From NCBI GenBank assembly GCA_900551005.1, contig URUL01000087.1, positions 1 to 7,959 of the forward strand: 7,959 nt of DNA, written 5' to 3'. The DNA is from an uncultured Ruminococcus sp. (GTDB taxonomy: Bacteria > Bacillota > Clostridia > Oscillospirales > CAG-272). The stretch's first letter is position 1, and each line of letters begins with the position of its first letter. Positions 1 through 6,671 of the stretch are shown here, piece by piece. The notes beneath the pieces are model-generated. The model did not search any database. It worked only from the letters and a program-made list of their open reading frames with translations, and was not told the DNA's origin. The position numbers were made by a program, and so were the translations under genes.

Positions 1-36
1 GCCACGCCCAAAGCCCCCAACGCCCATCAGCCCCCC

Positions 37-1356
37 TCAGAGCTTACCCATCTCCGCATCGCTCGCCGTGTAGTCGGCAACCGAAACGCCACTTTGCACG
101 GCAAAAAAGTACATCACTATCGTGCCTGCAAGCGAGATGGCGGTCGATATCACGCCGTTGAACATAATAAACGGAGGTGTTCCGTAAGTGTACTTCGATT
201 CTTCCGCGTATTCGTTCATCCACCGTGCGAACATTCTTTTTTCACTGCCCGATAGCTTGATCTTCTGTACGCCCGTTATGATCTGATAGGTCATACCGCT
301 CATCTTGCCCGAAAGCTCCATCTGCTTTTTGCTGATCTTCATCTGCGCAAGCGAACTGACGATGGAAAATGCCAGCGTGACAAGCGTGATGCACAGCGCG
401 GGAATCACAAGCTCTTTGGCATATACAAAAATCTGCGTGATATATACAAGAGAGAAAATCGAAGTCAATCCGGTAGAAAGGAAGGTCTGCACCAGCGTCT
501 GGCAGAGTGAGCCGATATATTGCGCCCTTGAAGTGATCTCGCCCGAGCTGTAATTCTTGAAAAAATCTGCGGGAAGCGAGAGTATTCTCGCCATGGTTGC
601 CGCCTGAACCGATACATTCATCTCGGTATTGATCCGATTCATCAGCAGGGACTTGATCCCGCCTATCATAAGTAAACTCAGGCTTGTACAGACGTAAAGC
701 ACGGCGATGGATAATAACAGTCTCGCGCTTCCGCTTTCAAGTACGTCCGAGAAGAGAATTTTTGTGATTTTCGGCGTGATCATTCCGACAAAGGTTGTGC
801 TAAGCGTAAGAAATACAATGGAGACTTTTGTGGACAGCGAAGTGCTGCCTGATATGTACAGCATTAAATCGCGTATGCCGATTTTTCTGAGCGGAAAAGG
901 CTTATAGAAACAGTACGCGTCCTCTTCCAAAAGCTCCTGCGTTTTGCGACCCAGCCTTACCCTTTTTTGCGTAGTCGGGTCGAAAAATCCGTATAGCCCC
1001 AACTTATCGGGCAGAAGCGCCACCGCCTCTCCCGTCTTTAATTTTCCGAGCATTGCGCCCGAGGCGTTCTTATACCAATTTTTCTCCAACTTTACCGGAC
1101 GGTACATGATTCCGTGTGGGCGGAAAAGGTACTCCATCTGATCATTCAGATCTTTGATCTCGGGAGGAATTTCCCGCGATTTAATATGGAAGAAAGCAAG
1201 TATCCCATCGAGCACACCTTTGATCTTTTCCCTGTCGTCCCCGAAGGAAAAACCTTTCTTTCCTTTTATAATTGCAGATATGTTCTTCAGCGAATCGTCA
1301 AGTGCCTCGTTGTCGCTGTCGCGCCGCATCTTTATCTGTTCTTCAAACCATCCCAT
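37..1356 (-). CDS. NHLP-type bacteriocin export ABC transporter, permease/ATPase subunit 2, cut off before the ATPase domain
   Basis: This is the second, peptidase-free ABC protein of NHLP/NHLM-type RiPP export systems (family of TIGR03797), an inner-membrane exporter partner. The N-terminus MGWFEEQIKMRR and the block around residues 79-165 (RPHGIMYRPV, VALLPDKLG, FYKPFPLRKIGIRDL) are hallmarks of this subfamily. An ABC exporter membrane domain follows from about residue 175, with hydrophobic segments near 178-195, 212-232, 288-312, 316-337 and 398-422 and coupling-helix text near 261-278 (LPADFFKNYSSGE). The start is supported by AAAGGAG six bases upstream; only 11 bases separate it from the C39 exporter gene. 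The reading frame ends at a TGA (37-39) after 439 residues, before any Walker A, signature or Walker B motif; family members run to roughly 700-1000 residues. In the same frame the bases beyond the stop (GGLMGVGGFG) still resemble the family's SGALM-like segment, so the stop may be a sequence-edge error. Identity is quite sure; whether the gene is broken is open. Confidence 0.88.
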   Translation of the reverse strand: MGWFEEQIKMRRDSDNEALDDSLKNISAIIKGKKGFSFGDDREKIKGVLDGILAFFHIKSREIPPEIKDLNDQMEYLFRPHGIMYRPVKLEKNWYKNASGAMLGKLKTGEAVALLPDKLGLYGFFDPTTQKRVRLGRKTQELLEEDAYCFYKPFPLRKIGIRDLMLYISGSTSLSTKVSIVFLTLSTTFVGMITPKITKILFSDVLESGSARLLLSIAVLYVCTSLSLLMIGGIKSLLMNRINTEMNVSVQAATMARILSLPADFFKNYSSGEITSRAQYIGSLCQTLVQTFLSTGLTSIFSLVYITQIFVYAKELVIPALCITLVTLAFSIVSSLAQMKISKKQMELSGKMSGMTYQIITGVQKIKLSGSEKRMFARWMNEYAEESKYTYGTPPFIMFNGVISTAISLAGTIVMYFFAVQSGVSVADYTASDAEMGKL

Positions 1357-1367
1357 GCGATACTCCT

Positions 1368-3551
1368 TTAATCGTTGGATACCAGCTGTGTATATTTGCC
1401 GCCCTTGGCGTATAATTCCTCGTGCGTACCTCGCTCCACAGTCACACCGTGGTCAAGCACGATGATCTCATCACAATCTCGTATGGTGGAGAGTCTGTGC
1501 GCTACAACGATGCAGGTGATTCCTCTGTCTTTCACGGCTTTGACAAGGTCGTATTCGGTCTTGGCGTCAAGCGCGCTCGTCGCTTCGTCCAGAATGATGA
1601 TCGACGGGTCTTGTGCAAGAACTCTTGCGATTTCGAGTCTTTGACGCTGACCGCCCGAAAAATCCTTGCCGCCCTCTGCGATGCGATAATTGTAACCGCC
1701 GTCACGGCGCATGATCTCCTCGTGCAGCTGTGAGTCGCGTGCCGCCATGATCATTTCAAAGTCCTCGATAGAGTTGTCCCACATTTTTATATTTTCGGCA
1801 ATCGTGCCTTCAAAAAGAGCGATCTCCTGGTCGACAACGGCGAGCGAGCCGGTAAATACATCTCGGTCTATTTCCGAGAGGTGTTTGCCGTCGTATAGAA
1901 TTTCTCCGCTCCAAGGCTGATAAAGCCCCGAAACCAACTTTGATATGGTTGATTTTCCGCAACCCGAAGTGCCGACAAGCGCGACTCTTTGCCCCGGTTT
2001 TACGGTTAGGCTGAAATCCCTGATGACAGGCTCGGAAAGGCGTGAATAACCAAACGTTACATTCTTCAGTTCAATCGTACCCTTGAGTTTGCTGAAATTC
2101 TCTTCTTTGACTTCCGTCTTGTAGCAATCGTCCTCACGGTACTCCATGACGTCCTCGACGCGCTCCATCTGCGTGCGCATTTCCTGTATTGTCTGACCTG
2201 CGGATATAAAGGTGGTAGCCGGTGCGCTGAAGGAAGAAAGTACTCCCTGAAACGCCATGATCATACCGACGGTAAAAGTCCCCTCCATTGCAAACCATAC
2301 GCCGAGTGTCAGGACAACAATTCCCGTTATTGTTGAAACGACGGAAGGTATCATTCCGAGATACTGATTTATCTTTGCGTACTTGACCTTCTGCGCATTG
2401 ACACTCGCCTGATAGCCTGCCCATCTTTCGAAAAATCCGTTTTCCGCACCGCTTGCCTTGATGGTCTCTATCATTTCCACTCCGGCGACGGTTGCTCCTG
2501 CCAACTTGCCTGCATCACGCATGGAAACGCGGGTGATATTGACGCGCTTTTTGGATATGATACTTGACATCCACGCATTGATCACGAGCGACGAGAGACC
2601 TACGAGCGTGAGAACCCAGCTGTACCGTATCATAACGACGAGATAAAACACCATCATGATCGCGTTCAGCGCGAGAGGCGCGAAGGTATTGACCACGCTG
2701 TTGGCAATGCCGGCGTTGGACCCCTGCCTGCCCTGAATATCGCCCGCAAGTCTTTGGGAGAAGAATTCCATCGGCAGGTGCAGTACCTTCCACAGGAACG
2801 TGGAACTGCCCACAGTAGCAAGTTTGCCATTGATTCTGTTGCTGTAATAGGTTTCAAGAGCAGAAATGACGAGTTGAAGTGCCGACATTGCCGACAGTGC
2901 GATAAGAAAAGGATAGAACCAATCGGGACTTTCATGCGTCAGGAGGCGGTCCATAAAAATTCGGGAAAACGCCGGCGTGATCACCCCGATCAGCGCAGAA
3001 ATGAGGGTCGTAAACACGACAAACGCAACCGCCACCTTAGCTCCGTTCAACCGTTTTACGGCAAAAGAGAGGACGCTTTTCCTCTTTCCGGAGGGAACAA
3101 AGTTTTCGTTCGGTTCAAACATCAAGCAGATGCCTGTAAACGACTTGTCGAAGGTCTCCATGGACACGGTATAATTGCCCTTGGCGGGGTCGTTGATGAC
3201 AGCCTTTTTTCCCTTGAATCCGTCAAGCACGACAAAGTGATTGAAATTCCAATGAATGATGCAAGGAAACTTTCCGTTTTTTTTCAGGTCATCCGGCTCA
3301 TACCGGTACCCCTTTGCGGTAAAACCGTAGCTTCTGGCGGCAACGAGAAGATTTTTCGCATTCGCACCGTCGCGCGACACGCCGCAATCGACACGGATCT
3401 GTTCAAGCGGTATCCATTTGTTGTAATACGCGCAAATCATCGCAAGGGACGCCGCGCCGCACTCCAGCGCTTCCATCTGCATGACGACGGGAACTTTGGC
3501 TACGCCTTTCGTGAGCGGACGTTTGATTTTAACCTTTTTATTATTTTCCAT
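1368..3551 (-). CDS. C39-peptidase-containing bacteriocin ABC exporter (NHLP type, subunit 1)
   Basis: This membrane transporter (PCAT type, family of TIGR03796) cuts the leader of a RiPP precursor, normally after a double-glycine-like motif, and exports the core using ATP. The 727 residues are full length and all parts are present. The N-terminal C39 peptidase (about 18-147) has Gln25, catalytic Cys31 in LECGAASL, His105 in NFNHFVVLDG and Asp121 in NDPAKG. The membrane domain (about 165-450) has hydrophobic segments near 170-195, 212-232, 288-308, 313-328 and 400-440. The ATPase domain has Walker A GTSGCGKST (527-535), Q-loop Gln575, signature FSGGQ (631-635), Walker B IIILDE (651-656) and H-loop His685, so it should be active. 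The gene starts 8 bases after the HlyD-like gene; its modest GAGG site overlaps that gene's TGA, which suggests translational coupling. The substrate is unknown because no precursor is in the window. Confidence 0.95.
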   Translation of the reverse strand: MENNKKVKIKRPLTKGVAKVPVVMQMEALECGAASLAMICAYYNKWIPLEQIRVDCGVSRDGANAKNLLVAARSYGFTAKGYRYEPDDLKKNGKFPCIIHWNFNHFVVLDGFKGKKAVINDPAKGNYTVSMETFDKSFTGICLMFEPNENFVPSGKRKSVLSFAVKRLNGAKVAVAFVVFTTLISALIGVITPAFSRIFMDRLLTHESPDWFYPFLIALSAMSALQLVISALETYYSNRINGKLATVGSSTFLWKVLHLPMEFFSQRLAGDIQGRQGSNAGIANSVVNTFAPLALNAIMMVFYLVVMIRYSWVLTLVGLSSLVINAWMSSIISKKRVNITRVSMRDAGKLAGATVAGVEMIETIKASGAENGFFERWAGYQASVNAQKVKYAKINQYLGMIPSVVSTITGIVVLTLGVWFAMEGTFTVGMIMAFQGVLSSFSAPATTFISAGQTIQEMRTQMERVEDVMEYREDDCYKTEVKEENFSKLKGTIELKNVTFGYSRLSEPVIRDFSLTVKPGQRVALVGTSGCGKSTISKLVSGLYQPWSGEILYDGKHLSEIDRDVFTGSLAVVDQEIALFEGTIAENIKMWDNSIEDFEMIMAARDSQLHEEIMRRDGGYNYRIAEGGKDFSGGQRQRLEIARVLAQDPSIIILDEATSALDAKTEYDLVKAVKDRGITCIVVAHRLSTIRDCDEIIVLDHGVTVERGTHEELYAKGGKYTQLVSND

Positions 3552-3559
3552 ACGTCGCC

Positions 3560-4033
3560 TCAGTTAAATACAAAATACAACGGTGACACACTGTCAGTGA
3601 CGATCTGTGCCTTATACGCTCCGTCCGGCATATTTCCGTCTATTTGCACGATGTATACCCATTCTCCAATACTCAGCTCCCCTGTGTGTCTTGCGTATTC
3701 ACTGATTTCTTCGGTAACCGACACAGGTTGCGAGCTCACCGATGTGACTTTATAAGTCTCGTCCCCTATGTATACACTCATATTTTCTTTGACAGCGGAT
3801 AAATCATTCTCTTTTACATACAGTACCGTCTGTCCGTCCTGACTAACCGCCGCAACAGGCAATTTCGTTTCGAGTTTTCCGAAAACGCCCCAAACGCAAA
3901 CGCCGATGAGCAGGATCACGATTGCCGCGAGTGCCATCCACACGCCGGGATTGGTGACCTTTATGTAATCGTTCAACTGTTCAGGCGACGACATTCTGTC
4001 AATGCTTTTTTTTCGGAAGATTTTATCGTTCAT
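3560..4033 (-). CDS. Short HlyD-like NHLP bacteriocin system secretion protein
   Basis: This is the adaptor-like member of NHLP/NHLM export systems (family of TIGR03794). The first 30 residues carry the family's typical opening, FRKKSIDRMSSPEQLNDYI then KVTNPGVW, a cytoplasmic segment leading into one membrane helix (about 31-51, ending WGVFGKLE). The rest (about 55-157) is a small outer domain rich in beta-prone stretches such as GQTVLYVKE, MSVYIGDETYKVTSV and GEWVYIVQID. At 157 residues it lacks the long coiled-coil hairpin and complete lipoyl/barrel domains of classical HlyD proteins, which usually exceed 300 residues; there is no frameshift or broken end, so the short form looks native and fits a cell without an outer membrane. 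AAAGGAG lies seven bases before the ATG. It sits 33 bases after the receiver gene and 8 bases before the C39 exporter, clearly one operon. Its exact role in export is not known; scaffolding of the transporter is a guess. Confidence 0.87.
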   Translation of the reverse strand: MNDKIFRKKSIDRMSSPEQLNDYIKVTNPGVWMALAAIVILLIGVCVWGVFGKLETKLPVAAVSQDGQTVLYVKENDLSAVKENMSVYIGDETYKVTSVSSQPVSVTEEISEYARHTGELSIGEWVYIVQIDGNMPDGAYKAQIVTDSVSPLYFVFN

Positions 4034-4066
4034 ATCTTGGCTCCTTTATAAATGATTTGATTTTTA

Positions 4067-4423
4067 TTATGCTCCTTGTGCCAGTGCCTTTTCCAATGAC
4101 GCTTTTGTTAACGGTTCTTCTATGATCCCGGTAACCTCGTCAGGAGTCAAAAATGGAAAATCGTTTATCTCTCCACTCGGCACGATAAGATAGGACAATA
4201 CTCCCGGATGTTCCTGTCTGACAAACCGGATCAACTCCACTCCGCCCATTCTTTTCATATTAACATCTGCAAATAGTATGTCAAAGTTATGATTAAACGA
4301 ATATTTGCCCGCCATAAGCGAGTCGGTCTCACGAATAATGTTGGCATTCGGAAGTATACTCGATAATCCGTTGCACAATCTCTCCAGCATAGTAGAGTTG
4401 TTGCTGACTGCAAGTATGGTCAT
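4067..4423 (-). CDS. Stand-alone degenerate response-regulator receiver domain protein
   Basis: This 118-residue protein is a single CheY-like receiver with no output domain. The fold pattern is visible: MTILAVSNN (strand 1), FDILFADVNMKRMGG (strand 3 with Asp53 at the phospho-acceptor place), the helix VELIRFVRQEHP, YLIVPSG (strand 4) and VTGIIEEPLT (strand 5). Key residues are altered. The acidic pair after strand 1 is Ser7-Asn8, the switch Thr/Ser region reads Pro82-Ser83, and the conserved Lys before Pro of strand 5 is Glu103. Normal phosphorylation is therefore doubtful and a phosphorylation-independent docking or regulatory role is possible. The ATG at 4421-4423 is chosen because AAGGAG lies six bases before it; an in-frame TTG at 4474 would add 17 residues but has no comparable site. 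It is the first gene of the exporter run, so it probably belongs to regulation or function of the system. No partner kinase is in the window. Confidence 0.75.
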   Translation of the reverse strand: MTILAVSNNSTMLERLCNGLSSILPNANIIRETDSLMAGKYSFNHNFDILFADVNMKRMGGVELIRFVRQEHPGVLSYLIVPSGEINDFPFLTPDEVTGIIEEPLTKASLEKALAQGA

Positions 4424-4578
4424 TTTGGTCTCCTTTTGAATATAAAAACATCTTTTATTTTTCTCTTTTTTCAAAGAGCCTATATGATAATCATCTTTCT
4501 CGAAGGAATATTTTGGTGGTTGATATAAAATAATGTATCATCTCTTTATGCTCATAAGAACTACACCGATACATATAG
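4424..4578. other. Intergenic gap before the exporter operon
   Basis: This AT-rich stretch of 155 bases separates the CPBP pair from the receiver/exporter run. It is the likeliest place for an exporter promoter, but I found no convincing -35/-10 pair with 16-18 bp spacing on the minus strand, and no hairpin followed by a T-run that would end the upstream transcript. Read-through from the CPBP operon is therefore possible. It holds a short near-palindrome (4482-4492) and a CTCTTT-GAAA-AAAGAG hairpin (4463-4478 region) that is followed by A-rich rather than T-rich RNA on the minus strand. Confidence 0.5.
4430..4435 (-). promoter_or_regulatory. Ribosome binding site fixing the receiver-gene start
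   Basis: AAGGAG on the minus strand lies six bases before the ATG at 4421-4423. It favours the 118-residue form over the longer TTG-initiated form from 4474, which would read through this site. Confidence 0.8.
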
Positions 4579-5208
4579 TCAGATCACTCTTTCGTTAAGC
4601 ACCGCCCAAATAATGACTCCTGCCGTCAGCAGTACAGTCGTTGCCGCCGACAGAATCCTTGTTTTCCACCTCTTCTGCATTCCCAAAAGAAGAACGACGA
4701 TGATTGACGCACACGAAATGACTGTCAGCAAGTGCCGAGGGAACGCACTGTACAGTTTCAGAAAATAGCTTACTCCCATCAGGGCAACAATGGTGTTGCC
4801 GATACCGAGAATTACCGCACCCGTCACATTCTGTTTTTTGGCAAAGAAAGCGACTGCTCCGCCCGGGAGTGTGAGTAAAGAAATTGGCAGCCAAATGCGC
4901 GAGTAATAGTACAGCGCCTTGTCCCATCCAAGCATGGGCAGCTCCACGAGGTAAATGATCGGTTGACTGATGAGAAAGAACACAAGGCATTTCATACCTG
5001 CCTCCCGGGCGCTCTTGCAGTTTGACACGATCAAAACAGCAAACAGCACCCACCATTCATATGAAACGGCAATATCCCGAAAAGAAGTATCATACAGTAT
5101 CGGAATTTGATTGATAACGCCTACATAAACCCCGATGATTGCCGCAGAAACGCACACGACAGGCCATGTCATGGGGAGGGAACCGAACGCAGCGGATAAT
5201 TTCTTCAT
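4579..5208 (-). CDS. Polytopic membrane protein of unknown function, coupled to the CPBP protease
   Basis: I recognise no named family with certainty. The 209 residues are largely hydrophobic, with about six or seven membrane segments near 14-32, 50-64, 72-90, 105-122, 128-150, 158-176 and 184-203, separated by short loops (for example QIPILYDTSFRDIAVSYEWW and FFAKKQN). No ATP-binding, protease or transporter signature is visible. The start is well placed: GGAGGG overlaps the end of the CPBP gene, and only 3 bases separate that TAA from this ATG, which points to translational coupling. Having a CPBP protease as strict partner, and an exporter set downstream, suggests a membrane role such as immunity or help to the protease, but this is inference from position only. 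The gene appears intact and ends in TGA. Confidence 0.8.
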   Translation of the reverse strand: MKKLSAAFGSLPMTWPVVCVSAAIIGVYVGVINQIPILYDTSFRDIAVSYEWWVLFAVLIVSNCKSAREAGMKCLVFFLISQPIIYLVELPMLGWDKALYYYSRIWLPISLLTLPGGAVAFFAKKQNVTGAVILGIGNTIVALMGVSYFLKLYSAFPRHLLTVISCASIIVVLLLGMQKRWKTRILSAATTVLLTAGVIIWAVLNERVI

Positions 5209-5211
5209 AGT

Positions 5212-6486
5212 TTACCCTCCAACGGCAGAAATCCTGCCATCCTCCTTAAAACTGACCGTTACCGAATAATCTTTGATTGAAATAACCGCATCGCCGAGCA
5301 TCAGCGAGAAGGTGAGCTTAATCTTCTCCGTGTTGGTGCCTTCGTGGGAAAACAAAAAGAGATAGGTGTCTCCGTTTTCCCGGCTCTCTTTCAAAACAAA
5401 TGATTCAGGATCGGAGTTTTCCAAGTCGTATTTTCCGCCGACTTCATAAGGAAGCAAAATGGTGAGTTTTTTTCCGTCTTCGCTGATCTGATACTGCACA
5501 GCTTTATCAAGTGCTTTTTCAGATGCGGGGAAAAACGGAATATCATATCCCATTCTTACCCGATAGATTGTGACGCTGAGAGATGCGGCAAAAATAACAA
5601 CCAGAACAGCGGTCAGAATTGCAGCCACCTTGGCACCAACGCGCTTTTTTTCGTCTTCATCCCCAAATGACCAGCTATCCGCCCAAAGCTCGTCGATCTC
5701 CGCCCGTTTTGCAGGTCGAATCAAATAAAGGGCAAGCGCGATAAACAGTAGCGAACCGAAGATACAGAATATAATATCCATGCCGGTGGCATTGCTTTCA
5801 AATACGGCAAGGAAAGCGGAAACATCAGTCAGGGTGTGCATGAGGATCACGCCCCACAGGTTTCGTGAGCGAAGGTAGATAGCACCGTTCAACATACCGA
5901 TGGCGGCGGTATAGATAACTTGAATCAGCGCCGCAAAAACATCGCCTGTGGCGATGGCATTGAGTGCATGAAGAAAACCGAAAGAAACCCCGGAAATCAG
6001 CAAACAGCGAAAGATCCTGTTCGGCTTATCCTTCCAAATACGCATTAGATTGGATACGGTGAAGCCCCGGCAAAAGACCTCCTCAGACACGCCCGGCCCG
6101 ATTCCGTGCATGATCGCGGTAGCCACGGCAGCGACTCCGGTAACAAGAGGAGCCTCATAAACCTTGATCTGCAACAGGTTCCATACAGGAACGATAAGTT
6201 CCGGCAGGGCAAGACAAATACCCAGCGCCAGCTTCCCGCCCTTGAATCCAAAATTGCATTTTCCCCTGAAAAAGAGCGGCATGATCAGTATTAACAGACC
6301 GGCGATGATCAGCCTTGCAATGTCTTCGTTGATCTGATACAGAAACGACTCTTTTCCACCAATGGACTCAAACATGATTCCGGTTATTGCGGCAATGGTA
6401 TCGCGTAGAAGAAAAAAGCCCAGCGGAACAAACAGCGCAGTAAACAACACGCTGTTTAGAAATCTGTGCTTTACGAACTTTTCCAT
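5212..6486 (-). CDS. CPBP family intramembrane metalloprotease with extra C-terminal outer domain
   Basis: This is a membrane protease of the CPBP (CAAX protease/Abi, Rce1-like) family. The conserved motifs are all present: Glu135-Glu136 and Arg140 in SEEVFCRG, His173 and Asn176 in FGFLHALN, and His217 with Asp221 in LMHTLTDVS. They sit in the multi-helix N-terminal half (about 1-258). An acidic linker (about 262-283, RAEIDELWADSW) leads to one further helix (about 286-308), then about 115 residues of soluble, beta-prone sequence expected outside the membrane; this tail is not part of the standard domain. GGAGG eight bases before the ATG fixes the start at 6486; a TTG five codons earlier lies within the ribosome-binding region. 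Some family members give self-immunity to bacteriocins (SkkI, PlnI) and others process peptides, so beside an NHLP exporter an immunity or processing role is plausible but unproven. It heads a two-gene operon under the promoter at 6539-6572. Confidence 0.92.
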   Translation of the reverse strand: MEKFVKHRFLNSVLFTALFVPLGFFLLRDTIAAITGIMFESIGGKESFLYQINEDIARLIIAGLLILIMPLFFRGKCNFGFKGGKLALGICLALPELIVPVWNLLQIKVYEAPLVTGVAAVATAIMHGIGPGVSEEVFCRGFTVSNLMRIWKDKPNRIFRCLLISGVSFGFLHALNAIATGDVFAALIQVIYTAAIGMLNGAIYLRSRNLWGVILMHTLTDVSAFLAVFESNATGMDIIFCIFGSLLFIALALYLIRPAKRAEIDELWADSWSFGDEDEKKRVGAKVAAILTAVLVVIFAASLSVTIYRVRMGYDIPFFPASEKALDKAVQYQISEDGKKLTILLPYEVGGKYDLENSDPESFVLKESRENGDTYLFLFSHEGTNTEKIKLTFSLMLGDAVISIKDYSVTVSFKEDGRISAVGG

Positions 6487-6494
6487 ACAAACTA

Positions 6495-6499
6495 CCTCC
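6495..6499 (-). promoter_or_regulatory. Ribosome binding site fixing the CPBP start
   Basis: GGAGG on the minus strand lies eight bases before the ATG at 6484-6486. It overlaps the competing upstream in-frame TTG, so the 424-residue form is preferred. Confidence 0.85.
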
Positions 6500-6538
6500 A
6501 AGTGCTGTTAATTTTACTCCGACTATTTATCACACAGT

Positions 6539-6572
6539 ATTATACAGAGAGGAGTGCAACAAAAGTGCAACA
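6539..6572 (-). promoter_or_regulatory. Promoter of the CPBP operon with tandem operator repeats
   Basis: Reading the minus strand, a perfect -10 TATAAT lies at 6544-6539, about 53 bases before the CPBP ATG. There is no consensus -35 at 16-18 bp. Instead two copies of TGTTGCACT occupy that region, the nearer one ending 8 bases before the TATAAT. This is the arrangement of promoters whose -35 is replaced by a tandem activator site, as in PhoB boxes. Transcription would start near 6532. The -10 and repeats are seen directly; activator control is inferred. Confidence 0.65.
6553..6572 (-). repeat. Two perfect 9-bp direct repeats, period 11 bp
   Basis: TGTTGCACT occurs at 6572-6564 and again at 6561-6553 on the minus strand, separated by TT. 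One helical turn between copies would put two protein monomers on the same DNA face. The position directly upstream of the TATAAT suggests a regulator binding site rather than chance. Confidence 0.8.
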
Positions 6573-6612
6573 CGGAAGCAGAAAAGTAAAAATAATCAGC
6601 CTGTCGAAAAAG

Positions 6613-6638
6613 TGAACTGCCCCAAAATATACGGACAG
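6613..6638. mobile_element. Possible IS3-family terminal inverted repeat
   Basis: The plus strand begins TGAACTGCCCC, continues AT-rich, and ends in GGACAG. This is the pattern of IS150-group IS3 ends (TG..ACTGC.CCC, then GGAC about 20 bases in). The element body would lie to the right. No matching second end is visible before the DUF975 gene and no intact transposase is present, so this would be a remnant. It is recognised by pattern only. Confidence 0.35.
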
Positions 6639-6671
6639 CATAAAAAAGAGTCTTTAGGTGAAAATATTAAA

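Noticed and set aside
1..36. TGA stop in the ABC gene read as evidence of UGA recoding
   Set aside because: Other genes in the window (HlyD-like and the 209-residue protein) end naturally at TGA beside tightly placed neighbours or non-coding sequence, so TGA is used as a normal stop.
2754..3755. Long plus-strand open frame (333 codons) opposite the C39 exporter and HlyD-like genes
   Set aside because: It is antisense to two well-supported genes, its product shows no recognisable domain, is rich in His, Arg and Lys as expected of a shadow frame, and it has no convincing ribosome binding site.
4424..4474. Extended N-terminus of the receiver protein from a TTG at 4474
   Set aside because: The Lys-rich extension covers the strong AAGGAG site of the ATG at 4423 and is not part of a receiver fold.
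4463..4478. CTCTTT-GAAA-AAAGAG hairpin as terminator after the CPBP pair
   Set aside because: On the minus strand it is followed by A-rich sequence, not a T-run, and the 6-bp stem is AT-rich and weak.
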